A stretch of 12,754 bases of DNA, from the NCBI GenBank assembly GCA_041481485.1, contig JBGPBY010000172.1, positions 1 to 12,754 of the forward strand. The letters run 5' to 3'. The stretch is from JBGPBY01 sp041481485 (GTDB lineage Bacteria > Acidobacteriota > Terriglobia > 20CM-2-55-15). Positions 5,661-12,754 of this stretch are shown here, piece by piece (the stretch's first letter is position 1; each line of letters begins with the position of its first letter). The notes beneath the pieces are model-generated. The model was not told the DNA's origin and did not search any database. It saw only the letters and a list, made by a program, of their open reading frames with translations. The position numbers and the translations under genes were made by a program.

Positions 5661-6782
5661 ATGCGCTTTCGTCTCGCTGCACCGGCCTGCATCGCCCTGG
5701 TCATGTTGCTGTTTGTCCGTACGGAACATTTTGCTGTACCCCAGTCCCTGCCAGCGAAAATCAGCGACAAGGAATACTGGAAAATGATTTCCGATTTTTC
5801 GGAGCGAAATGGCCGTTTCAACTCGGAGAATTTCGTCTCCAATGAAATCGGCTACCAGAAAATCATTCCCGTGCTGAAGTCGCGTGTTCAGACAAACGGC
5901 GTATACATCGGCGTTGGTCCAGAGCAGAACTTTACTTTCATCGCAGCGGTGCGTCCCCGTATTGCTTTCATCATTGATATTCGGCGGCAGAATGCGATCC
6001 AACATCTGATGTATAAGGCGATCTTCGAGTTATCCGAGAATCGGGCGGACTTTCTGTCCCGTCTTTTTTCAGTAAAAAGGCCGGCCGGTCTGGATTCGCA
6101 ATCATCTGTGGATGATTTGTTTCAGGGCTTCGATGGTGCGGGTCCCGATCCCCAACTATATGAGCGGAATTTGGCGGCCTTGAAGGACGTGCTGATCCGG
6201 CGTCACGGCTTCGCTCTTAGCGAATGGGATGTGACAACGCTGGAACATGTCTATGGCACATTTCAACAGTCCGGCACGTTTTTGAACTATGCCGTCGGCT
6301 CAAAGAGTATCGACCGAATGCCTACATATTCCGAGTTGATGCGCGAAACTGACAGGGAGAATCGGCCGTTGAGCTTTCTTGCCAGTGAGGAAAATTATCA
6401 GATCGTCCGCAACCTCGAAAACAATAACCTCATCATTCCGGTTGTCGGTGACTTTGCCGGACCCACGGCAGTCCGGCAAGTGGGGCAATACCTCAGAACG
6501 CACAATGCGAGGGTTTCGGTCTTTTATCTTTCCAATGTGGAGAGTTATCTGTTTTCGGAAACTGACGTGTGGGTGAAGTTCTACTTCAATGTCGCCATTC
6601 TGCCGTTCGATTCCGACAGCCAGTTTGTGCGATCGGTTCTTTTGCGCATGCCATCGGCCGACGAGCCATTTGCGTTCACTTCTGAGGAACTGCTCTGTCC
6701 GATTGAAAAGCTGATGAACGAATTCAGTGCCGGAAAGCTCGTATCCTACAAGGACGTAATCGACATGTCTTCACCGGAATAG
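5661..6782 (+). CDS. exported protein of unknown function with Rossmann-like motifs
   Basis: A 373-residue protein with an N-terminal signal or anchor segment (MRFRLAAPACIALVMLLFV). Past it, residues 81-90 (VYIGVGPEQN) and 101-111 (IAFIIDIRRQN), followed by QHLMYKAIFELSENRADFLSRLFS, read like the glycine loop and second-strand acidic residue of a Rossmann or SAM-methyltransferase fold. A later strand, NNLIIPVVGDFAG (about 254-266), and VSVFYLSNVESYLF extend the same pattern. I recall related hypothetical proteins in several phyla but no established function. A nucleotide-binding fold in an exported protein is unusual, so either the N-terminal segment is a membrane anchor facing inward or the fold has another use. 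A GAGGAG lies upstream but about 19 bases away, so the ribosome site is weak. Its neighbours give no functional clue. Confidence 0.72.
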   Translation: MRFRLAAPACIALVMLLFVRTEHFAVPQSLPAKISDKEYWKMISDFSERNGRFNSENFVSNEIGYQKIIPVLKSRVQTNGVYIGVGPEQNFTFIAAVRPRIAFIIDIRRQNAIQHLMYKAIFELSENRADFLSRLFSVKRPAGLDSQSSVDDLFQGFDGAGPDPQLYERNLAALKDVLIRRHGFALSEWDVTTLEHVYGTFQQSGTFLNYAVGSKSIDRMPTYSELMRETDRENRPLSFLASEENYQIVRNLENNNLIIPVVGDFAGPTAVRQVGQYLRTHNARVSVFYLSNVESYLFSETDVWVKFYFNVAILPFDSDSQFVRSVLLRMPSADEPFAFTSEELLCPIEKLMNEFSAGKLVSYKDVIDMSSPE

Positions 6783-6794
6783 CCGCTCCAGCCT

Positions 6795-6822
6795 TTGGCT
6801 TTCCTTTTCTTCCCGATAATGC
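6795..6822 (+). promoter_or_regulatory. possible sigma-70-type promoter for the DUF6152 gene
   Basis: TTGGCT (6795-6800) and TAATGC (6817-6822) are spaced 16 bases apart in the 56-base gap before the start codon at 6839. The match to consensus is partial, and the implied leader would be only about ten bases, with no Shine-Dalgarno. Weak evidence. Confidence 0.25.
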
Positions 6823-6838
6823 TATTCGTTTCGTTGCA

Positions 6839-7243
6839 ATGAAATCCATTCGTGTCTTCATGATCGCGGCAGGGTGTCTCGTAGCTGGAAATCCGCTTAT
6901 TGCCCATCACAGTTTTGCGGCCGAATACAACATCGCCAATACCGTGGTGTTGAAAGGAACGCTATCGTCATTTGACTGGGTCAATCCTCACGCATTCCTC
7001 ACTATCGCGGTCAAAGACGATAACGGCGGCCTGAAGCTTTGGCGCATTGAAGGCGGTCCGATCAGCTTCCTGAAGGAAACCGGATGGAGTGCGGAAATGC
7101 TTCAGAAGATCATGAAGTCTCAGGAAACTATTTCGATTACCGGATATCGGGCACGCAAATCACCGGCTGCCGGTCTGGAGGGCGGTGCCTGGGCTAAAGA
7201 GGTTGAACTCGCGGATGGGCGCAAACTGCAATTTCATGATTGA
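6839..7243 (+). CDS. DUF6152 family secreted protein
   Basis: A 134-residue periplasmic protein. The signal peptide covers residues 1-22, ending IA, and the mature chain opens with the DUF6152 hallmark HHSFAAEYN (23-31). It is followed by a segment VVLKGTLSSFDWVNPHAFL that carries the NPH motif (49-51), WRIEGGP (68-74) and a terminal beta strand. Proteins of this family are common in Acidobacteria and Proteobacteria, often beside outer-membrane or copper-related genes; no biochemical function is established. The His-His start and the Asn-Pro-His loop might bind metal, which is a guess. No clear Shine-Dalgarno is seen. The stop is 3 bases from the end of the convergent SUMF1-domain gene, so the two transcripts meet with no room for a terminator. 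Confidence 0.87.
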   Translation: MKSIRVFMIAAGCLVAGNPLIAHHSFAAEYNIANTVVLKGTLSSFDWVNPHAFLTIAVKDDNGGLKLWRIEGGPISFLKETGWSAEMLQKIMKSQETISITGYRARKSPAAGLEGGAWAKEVELADGRKLQFHD

Positions 7244-7246
7244 TCG

Positions 7247-7921
7247 TCAGACCAGAGGACGCACAATGCGAAATCCGTAATCCATGTATCGCATCGCTGG
7301 TGGCAGACTGCTGCGATGCGCGCATCGCGACGCCTTGATCTGATGCCGCCACGATCCGCCGCGCGAAACGCGGCGCATTCCCTCCCGCGGACCGGCCGGA
7401 TTTTCGGATGGAGACACCCCATAATAGCTTTCCGAATACCAGTCCATACACCACTCGTGAACGTTGTCGCCCATATTCAACAAGCCAAAGTTATTGGCTT
7501 GCCATGAACCCGCGACTCGAGGCGCGCTCCACTCTCCGCCAAAATATTCGAAGGACGAGGGCACTTCATCGCCCCATGCATATTCCTTGTCCACCAGTCC
7601 GCCTCTGCACGCCTTCTCCCATTCCGCTTCGGTTGGCAGCCGGAAGAATTCACCCTTCGCGCGCGATAACCACTCACAGTAAGCGGCGGCATCGAACCAA
7701 TTCACTCCGACCACCGGCTGATCGGGATCTGAAAACGCAGGATCATGCCATCCCGCCGGCTCTTCACGTGCGGATTCGTCCTGGAAATTCGCATATTCGC
7801 GCCGGGTTACTGTTGTTGGAGCAATATCGAAAGCGGTGAGATAAACATGGTGCCGTGGACTTTCCCATGGAAAGCGGTCCGTGGATCCCATCCAGAATGA
7901 CCCTGCCGGAATGCGGATCAT
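7247..7921 (-). CDS. SUMF1 / formylglycine-generating-enzyme-like protein without the active cysteine pair
   Basis: A 224-residue protein covering a nearly complete FGE-sulfatase (SUMF1) domain: IPAGSFWMGS (4-13), PVVGVNWFDAAAYCEWL (69-85), RLPTEAEWEKACRGG (94-108), NVHEWCMDWY (153-162) and RGGSW...SRCAHRS to DYGFRIVR at the end. True sulfatase-activating FGEs carry two reactive cysteines shortly after GGS; here that segment reads WRHQIKAS and lacks both, leaving only C200 of the RCAHR motif. Formylglycine synthesis is therefore unlikely; related domains bind ligands or serve other oxidations. The ATG at 7921 overlaps the stop of the upstream membrane-protein gene in an ATGA, which selects this start over an in-frame one at 7981. 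It is the last gene of the operon. No signal peptide is present. Confidence 0.85.
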   Translation of the reverse strand: MIRIPAGSFWMGSTDRFPWESPRHHVYLTAFDIAPTTVTRREYANFQDESAREEPAGWHDPAFSDPDQPVVGVNWFDAAAYCEWLSRAKGEFFRLPTEAEWEKACRGGLVDKEYAWGDEVPSSFEYFGGEWSAPRVAGSWQANNFGLLNMGDNVHEWCMDWYSESYYGVSPSENPAGPREGMRRVSRGGSWRHQIKASRCAHRSSLPPAMRYMDYGFRIVRPLV

Positions 7922-9483
7922 GAATTTTCCCGGACGATGCGGTAGCCACCCACGAAAACGAAAATCGAAAGCAGCAGCCACGGCACGATGTGTGAAATTC
8001 CTGGTTCATATCGCATCAGTCTTCCCACCATCAGAACGAAATCCGGCAATGCTGGATGAAATGTTGTCAGACTGCCCGAGGCATTGTGATTCGTAAAGCC
8101 GGAGTAATACGGAAAGGCGATGAACAGGGAACTGTAGACGGCAATCGTCAGGCAAAGCAGTTCGAACAGACCGATCAGCCAGCGTGCGTGCTTTCCCAGC
8201 AGCGCCAGAGCGCCAATCGTAAAAAGGACACTCTCAATAGGAATAAATGACGTGAGGTACCATCCTTCGGCCACGGTCAGTCCGGTATGCAGGAATACCT
8301 GTGTCGCGTAGTAGACGAGCGCGGCCGAGAATGCAAAATAGAGAATGATCAGCGGAAGAACAGTTCGATCCAGTAATTGCCGCGGTCTCCGAATCCAGCC
8401 GAACAAGCCCAGAATGAAAAGCCAGAAGACCGACTGATACATCCAGCTTCGTATTCCAAGGAAAGACCAGTTTCCAATCCAGATGTGCGAGGAGCGAAGC
8501 ACCTTGACGAGATTGTCCCAGTCCAGTCTCCAAAGTGCGTGAAAGGAATCCGCAAGTGTGATGTGGCTCTGTACAGTCTCCGGGAGTCCGGTGATAGCAC
8601 CGGAATGGTAAAGATTGAGCACGTACCATGGCCATCCCAGAACGGACACCACGAAAAGGATCAACGCCGGACGAAACATTCGATAAAGGAGAAGGATCAG
8701 AATCGTCCCTGCGAGTATCGGGACAAAAAAGGCTTTCGTCCAAAGCCCGGCAACCATCAATGCCGCGGAACAATACAGGTAACCGGGCCGCTGGAGTTTG
8801 AGATAGGCAACTAAAGCAACGAAGAACCAGCACGCCAGGACTGCCATCAAGGCATCGTTGGAAACGCGGACCACACCAGGATAGAAACCGGGAAACAATG
8901 CCGCAATCAGCACGGCGTTGTTCGCCTGCGGTTCGGAAGAAATCAGACGCGTCAATGCAAAGATTCCGGGAATGACCAGAGATGCAATCAGGATGGTCCA
9001 GATGCGAACCAATAGAAATGTGCTCGTGAACGAAAATGATTTCGACGCCCAGGCGAACACCGGAGCGGCAATCAGGTAATAGCCCGGCGGCTGGTGGCCT
9101 TCATACTGCGTCGCAAGATCGCCGCCGGAGGCTTCTTCGTATTCACCGGTGAATCGAAGCTCACGAATCGTGTTGTCCGTGACGTTCCGGGTCTCTTCCG
9201 ATTGGGTCCAGTAATCCTCATACGTCTGAACGAACGGGCTGTTGTTGTGCACCGACCAGCTGGCCGGATGGATTCTCAGAAATTGATCGACTTCCTTCGA
9301 TATGAATTTCGCCTGGCCTGGGAATAAACCGTGATGTTGAGATGCATACTGCACATACGCAAAGTGCCATGGTTCATCCATTCCTTCTCCGAGCGGAGTT
9401 AATAGCGCCAGGAAGGTCCCGAAGGCGAGAAACAGAGTCCAGGCCGTGAGCAATGAGCCCGCCCAATGAGTGGTTTTTTTCAT
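7918..9483 (-). CDS. polytopic GT-C-like glycosyltransferase / DUF2142-like membrane protein
   Basis: A 521-residue integral membrane protein with roughly ten hydrophobic helices, the first at about 12-30. Directly after it, GEGMDEPWHFAYVQYA (33-47) has the acidic D36/E37 and H40 in the first extracytoplasmic loop, the usual catalytic place in GT-C glycosyltransferases (GT39/ArnT/DUF2142 types), which use polyprenyl-phosphate sugars. EGHQPPGYYLIAAP (128-141) matches the QPPxYY motif before the next helix in those families. The donor and acceptor are unknown; glycosylation of envelope polysaccharide or lipid is likely. The start overlaps the stop of the ABC-F gene in ATGA, and a CGGAG lies just upstream within that gene. 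Its own stop overlaps the start of the SUMF1-domain gene in the same way. Confidence 0.82.
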   Translation of the reverse strand: MKKTTHWAGSLLTAWTLFLAFGTFLALLTPLGEGMDEPWHFAYVQYASQHHGLFPGQAKFISKEVDQFLRIHPASWSVHNNSPFVQTYEDYWTQSEETRNVTDNTIRELRFTGEYEEASGGDLATQYEGHQPPGYYLIAAPVFAWASKSFSFTSTFLLVRIWTILIASLVIPGIFALTRLISSEPQANNAVLIAALFPGFYPGVVRVSNDALMAVLACWFFVALVAYLKLQRPGYLYCSAALMVAGLWTKAFFVPILAGTILILLLYRMFRPALILFVVSVLGWPWYVLNLYHSGAITGLPETVQSHITLADSFHALWRLDWDNLVKVLRSSHIWIGNWSFLGIRSWMYQSVFWLFILGLFGWIRRPRQLLDRTVLPLIILYFAFSAALVYYATQVFLHTGLTVAEGWYLTSFIPIESVLFTIGALALLGKHARWLIGLFELLCLTIAVYSSLFIAFPYYSGFTNHNASGSLTTFHPALPDFVLMVGRLMRYEPGISHIVPWLLLSIFVFVGGYRIVRENS

Positions 9484-11276
9484 CGGCTCCGTTTCTCATC
9501 CAGTTCGGCCCACCTTGCATAAAGCTGGTCGACCTGATTTTGCGCTTTCGTCAGCCGCTCTCCCGCTTCGATCAGTCTCGGGCCGTCGCTGGCGATAGCT
9601 GGATCGTTCAGGGCTTCACCGGCCAAACGCAATTCATCTTCGGCTTCGAGAATGCGTTGTTCCATGAATTCAAATTCCCGGGCTTCCGTATAGGACAGTT
9701 TCCTTTTGGGCGCCTTTGCCGGAGCGGTTCGAGAAACGGCTGTGGCTGTCTTATCACTTGCTGTCTGCGCTCGTTGCCACTCGTCCCATTGCGAATAATC
9801 CGCGAAAGTCCCGGCTCCGCCCAGACCGTCGAATCCCAGAACTATGGTTGAAACCCGATCGAGCATGAAGCGGTCATGGGTGACCAACACCAGAGCACCG
9901 GAGTATTCCATGAGATTTTCTTCGAGGATTTCCAGCGTGGGTATGTCGAGGTCATTGGTAGGCTCATCCAACATCAGAACGTCCGCCGGCTGAAGCATCA
10001 ACTGCGCGATCAGCACACGGGCACGCTCCCCACCCGACAACCGGCCGGTTGGCTGATTCAAAGCATCGCTGGAAAACCCAAACCGTTCCGCCCATCCAGC
10101 CACATGAATCACGCGGTCCTGGTAAACGACGGAATCGCTGTCTGGAGCCAGAGCCCGCCGCAATGTAATGTCCGGATCCAGGCGTCGATTTTGATCGAAG
10201 TATACGATTCTCAGTTGGTCTGCTCGACGAATCGTGCCGCGCTGCGGTTCGATTTCATTGCCCAGCAGCCGGAGCAGCGTCGTCTTTCCGCTGCCATTGG
10301 GACCCACCAGACCCAGGCGCATGTGCGACAGAATGGAGAAATCAAGGTTGTCGAACAGCGTCCGGTTGCCGATATCCACCGAAACCTTTTCCAGTTCGAT
10401 AAGTTTCCGCGATTTTCGATCGGACGATGTAAAACCGATCTCGGCGGAATTGGTCCGTGTGCGGGTTCGCAATTCTGCCAGTTCGCCGATCATTTCCTCA
10501 GCCTTACCGATTCGAGCCTTCGACTTTCGCGTGCGCGCCTTGGCTCCCCGCCGCAGCCATTCGATTTCGGAATGCACACGATTGGCAAGAGCTTCCTGAT
10601 ATTTTCCCTGAGCGTGCAGGTAAGCTTCCTTTGCTTCAAGAAAAGCGCTGTAGCTCCCATTTACACGAAGCAGGCCATCCGCATAGATGCGATGCAGTTC
10701 GACGATTTCCCTGGGGACATTTTCCAGAAGGTACCGATCATGGCTGACCACGACACAGGCAAACGCCGCATTCTGCAATACCGATTCCAGCCATTCGATG
10801 CCCGCCAGATCCAGGTGATTCGTTGGCTCGTCGAGCATCAGAATATCTGGAGACTGAACCAGTCCTTCGACAATCGCCAGTCTTTTTTTCCAGCCCCCGG
10901 ATAATGAACTGGCGGCAGCTGAAGTATCGGAAAATCCAGCGCGTCCCAGAATCTCAGCGCTGTGTGCGGAGTGCTCTGAGTCGTGAACTCCAGCCACAAT
11001 AAGCGCCCTTTCGACGACGGTTTGGATCGATTCTCCCGGAGGAAACTCCGAAATTTGTGCGACAAAACTCATTTTCGTCCGCTTGCGAATTGCGAGATCT
11101 CCGCTGTCGGGAGAGATGCGTCCGGAAAGTATTCCGAGCAGTGTGGACTTTCCAGACCCGTTGGGGCCAATCAGGCCAATACGGTCGCCTTCGGAAATCG
11201 TCAGTGAGATATTTTCAAAAAGGGGAACGAGACCGAATTGCTTTGAAATTCCGCTGGCATTGACGATCGGCGGCAA
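9480..11276 (-). CDS. uup: ABC-F family ATPase, Uup type
   Basis: A 598-residue soluble twin ATPase with no membrane segments, acting at the ribosome or on nucleic acid rather than in transport. Domain 1 has Walker A GPNGSGKS (37-44), LSGG (125-128) and DEPTNHLD (149-156). An Arg/Lys-rich linker arm occupies about 190-290 (WLRRGAKARTRKSKARIGKAEEM). Domain 2 has GPNGSGKTT (325-333), LSGG (413-416) and DEPTNDLD (437-444). A C-terminal coiled-coil extension (about 525-595) with KRKLSYTEAREFEFMEQRI identifies Uup rather than EttA. Uup is linked to ribosome function and to stability of repeats and transposons. Translation begins at a TTG (11276) about 14 bases after GGGAGGA, nine bases past and in frame with the stop of the carboxylase gene. 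Confidence 0.9.
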   Translation of the reverse strand: MPPIVNASGISKQFGLVPLFENISLTISEGDRIGLIGPNGSGKSTLLGILSGRISPDSGDLAIRKRTKMSFVAQISEFPPGESIQTVVERALIVAGVHDSEHSAHSAEILGRAGFSDTSAAASSLSGGWKKRLAIVEGLVQSPDILMLDEPTNHLDLAGIEWLESVLQNAAFACVVVSHDRYLLENVPREIVELHRIYADGLLRVNGSYSAFLEAKEAYLHAQGKYQEALANRVHSEIEWLRRGAKARTRKSKARIGKAEEMIGELAELRTRTRTNSAEIGFTSSDRKSRKLIELEKVSVDIGNRTLFDNLDFSILSHMRLGLVGPNGSGKTTLLRLLGNEIEPQRGTIRRADQLRIVYFDQNRRLDPDITLRRALAPDSDSVVYQDRVIHVAGWAERFGFSSDALNQPTGRLSGGERARVLIAQLMLQPADVLMLDEPTNDLDIPTLEILEENLMEYSGALVLVTHDRFMLDRVSTIVLGFDGLGGAGTFADYSQWDEWQRAQTASDKTATAVSRTAPAKAPKRKLSYTEAREFEFMEQRILEAEDELRLAGEALNDPAIASDGPRLIEAGERLTKAQNQVDQLYARWAELDEKRSR

Positions 11277-11285
11277 GGCAGTGGT

Positions 11286-12754
11286 CTATTCCTCCCGGGA
11301 GGCATGCGGAATTGCTTCCGGCGCCGCGGGACGAATGACAAAGAGCAGATCCTCGCGATTCACGGCCTGGCCATTCTCGGGGACGATGCGAACGATTTCG
11401 AAAAAATTTCCGGCAGGGAACAGCGGCGTGTCGTTGTTTCGAAATGCCGAAAGAGTCAGGGTGCTGAAGGTTTTCATGGCTTCCATCAGACACAGTGTGC
11501 GGTAAACATCGATCACGTCTCCGGGGCGTACAAATTCGGGCTCACCCGGTGACGGTGTGCGATAAAACACCCCGGCCGACGGGGCGGGCAAACGCAACTC
11601 GTTGGTGCCCGTAATGCGCAGCGCTTCCATGTCGAGCGTTTTCGTGTCGAGTCCGGCCGCGTCTTCCATTTCTTTTGTCAGTGCGGCGCTGTCGACACGA
11701 CTGGTGAAGTCCTGGAGATAATTCGTATCGTAAACGCCTTTGTTGAAGACTTTGTCATCCAGGATTCGTTTGAGCAGGGGGATGTTCGTGCTAATGCCGC
11801 GGATTTCGACAGAATCGAGATATTGACGCAATGTCCGAATGACAGTGGGGCGATCGGCTGCATGGCAAATCAGCTGCACGATCATGCCGTCGTAGTAAGG
11901 CGTTACCATTTTTCCTTCGTCGACGGCGCGGATCAGGCTGATGCCGGGTGCGTCCGGAAATCTGAACCGTGTGACTTCGCCCGGGCAGGGTGCAAAGATC
12001 AATGACCCATCGGAGGACACTGTGGGCTTTTCGGCATTGATCCGCAGTTCCATGGAATATCCGTTCCATATCGGCTCCATGGAAGCAATGGATTCACCCG
12101 CTGCAACCTTGAACTGCGACAAAACAATATCGACGCCGGTTACGGCTTCGGTGACGGGATGTTCCACCTGAAGACGCGTGTTCATTTCCATGAAATACAC
12201 TTCGTTGCGAACCAGATCGAAAATGAACTCGACAGTACCGGCGCCGACGTAATTGATGGCATCTGCAATTTGTGCGGCATAGCCCAGAACCGATGTTTCA
12301 AGATTTTGGGGAAGCATCATCGAGCCCGACTCTTCGATGACCTTCTGGTTGTTGCGCTGAACCGAACAGTCGCGCAGTCCAAGAACCTTGGTGTGTCCAA
12401 AAGCGTCCCGCAGTATTTGAACCTCGACGTGGCGCAGTGACTTGATGAAGCGCTCCAGGTAGACGTCGCCGTTTCCAAAAGCGCTTCGCGCTTCCGCCGA
12501 AATTCGTTGAAACGTTTCCGCAAACTCGCCGCTCTGCTGAACTACTGCGATCCCTTTTCCGCCGCCGCCATGAACTGCCTTGATAATCACGGGATAACCG
12601 ATTTCTTCGGCGAGAGCGGCTGCGGCTTCCGGATGCGTCACAATTCCGTTGCTCCCGGGAACGGTGGGAATTCCCAGTTTTGCAGCTGTATGAATGGCAT
12701 TGGACTTATGTCCCATGAGGTCCATGCTCTCTGCCGGCGGGCCGATGAAATTGA
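11286..12754 (-). CDS. acyl-CoA carboxylase biotin carboxylase fused to biotin carrier domain (5' partial)
   Basis: The reading frame is open through the right edge (NFIGPPAES, then the ATG at 12725), so about the first 80-90 residues are missing. It catalyses ATP-dependent carboxylation of biotin, as in acetyl-/propionyl-CoA carboxylase. Numbering from the ATG at 12725: ATP-grasp glycine loop HGGGGKGI (52-59), RHVEVQI (98-104), RDCSVQRNNQKVIEES (118-133), the catalytic stretch FMEMNTRLQVEHPVTE (178-193) and the BC C-terminal domain to about 345. An AccB-like biotinyl domain follows: APSAGVFYRTPSPGEPEFV, then EAMK with biotin lysine K418 (codon 11472-11474). Two oddities: RRHQK of E. coli AccC is RNNQK here, and about 13 extra residues lie between the biotin lysine and the ENGQ motif. 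It is the first visible gene of the operon; its promoter lies outside the window. Confidence 0.88.
   Translation of the reverse strand, partial: NFIGPPAESMDLMGHKSNAIHTAAKLGIPTVPGSNGIVTHPEAAAALAEEIGYPVIIKAVHGGGGKGIAVVQQSGEFAETFQRISAEARSAFGNGDVYLERFIKSLRHVEVQILRDAFGHTKVLGLRDCSVQRNNQKVIEESGSMMLPQNLETSVLGYAAQIADAINYVGAGTVEFIFDLVRNEVYFMEMNTRLQVEHPVTEAVTGVDIVLSQFKVAAGESIASMEPIWNGYSMELRINAEKPTVSSDGSLIFAPCPGEVTRFRFPDAPGISLIRAVDEGKMVTPYYDGMIVQLICHAADRPTVIRTLRQYLDSVEIRGISTNIPLLKRILDDKVFNKGVYDTNYLQDFTSRVDSAALTKEMEDAAGLDTKTLDMEALRITGTNELRLPAPSAGVFYRTPSPGEPEFVRPGDVIDVYRTLCLMEAMKTFSTLTLSAFRNNDTPLFPAGNFFEIVRIVPENGQAVNREDLLFVIRPAAPEAIPHASREE

Noticed and set aside
6790..6811. AGCC-TTT-GGCT followed by a T-rich run, as a terminator after the gene ending at 6782.
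   Set aside because: A 4-bp stem is too short, the T run is broken by Cs, and the same bases make up the candidate promoter of the next gene.
7922..7981. Upstream in-frame start giving the SUMF1-domain protein 20 more residues.
   Set aside because: The extra residues are unlike the family and would overlap the membrane-protein gene by 64 bases, whereas the ATG at 7921 gives a standard ATGA junction and starts at the family motif.
9876..10904. Long open frame (342 codons) opposite the ABC-F gene.
   Set aside because: It is antisense to both Walker and signature motifs of a well-identified ABC-F protein, so it is a shadow frame.
11274..11291. Possible read-through fusion of the carboxylase and the ABC-F gene, as both share one frame across a TAG.
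   Set aside because: A ribosome site and TTG start follow the TAG, both proteins are complete at this junction, and no known protein joins these domains.

Overview
The window looks like a chromosomal stretch from a free-living, moderately GC-rich bacterium. An uncultured Acidobacteriota member or a neighbouring soil phylum would fit: there is a DUF6152 secreted protein, a ClpS-like adaptor of the type lacking the usual histidine, several short secreted proteins and REP-type palindromes. That placement is inferred from gene content, not from a marker gene. I see no rRNA, tRNA, CRISPR array, prophage or transposase gene.

Layout, left to right. A REP-like hairpin (11-34) lies beyond the 3' end of a fold-type III PLP enzyme of the D-threonine aldolase / D-serine dehydratase family (minus strand, to 1166). 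Head-to-head with it, a ClpS-like adaptor (from 1209) is followed 5 bases later by a HEAT-repeat protein (1532-2500). This converges, with a 17-base overlap, on a small exported HEMGH metalloprotease (2484-3047, minus). A 448-base gene-free stretch then carries a roughly 198-base imperfect palindrome (3259-3456) with 28-base terminal inverted repeats and a pair of inverted REP-like cores: a MITE-like element lying just upstream of a small secreted protein (3496-3840). A perfect 14-bp hairpin (3846-3879) separates that gene from a TTG-started, single-pass membrane protein (3893-4729).

The middle holds an exported alpha/beta hydrolase (4741-5490, minus), an exported protein of unknown function with a possible nucleotide- or SAM-binding fold (5661-6782), and a DUF6152 protein (6839-7243).

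The right third is one tightly packed minus-strand operon, transcribed from beyond the right edge towards 7247: a biotin carboxylase fused to its biotin carrier domain (5' end cut by the window), a Uup-type ABC-F ATPase, a polytopic GT-C-like membrane protein and a SUMF1-domain protein. The first gap is 9 bases and the last two junctions are ATGA overlaps, so the four are probably co-transcribed and translationally coupled, although their functions have no obvious common theme.

The items most worth a second look are the 198-base palindromic element, the hairpin abutting a strong Shine-Dalgarno, the ClpS variant paired with a HEAT protein, and the carboxylase with an altered ATP-pocket motif and an insertion next to its biotin lysine.
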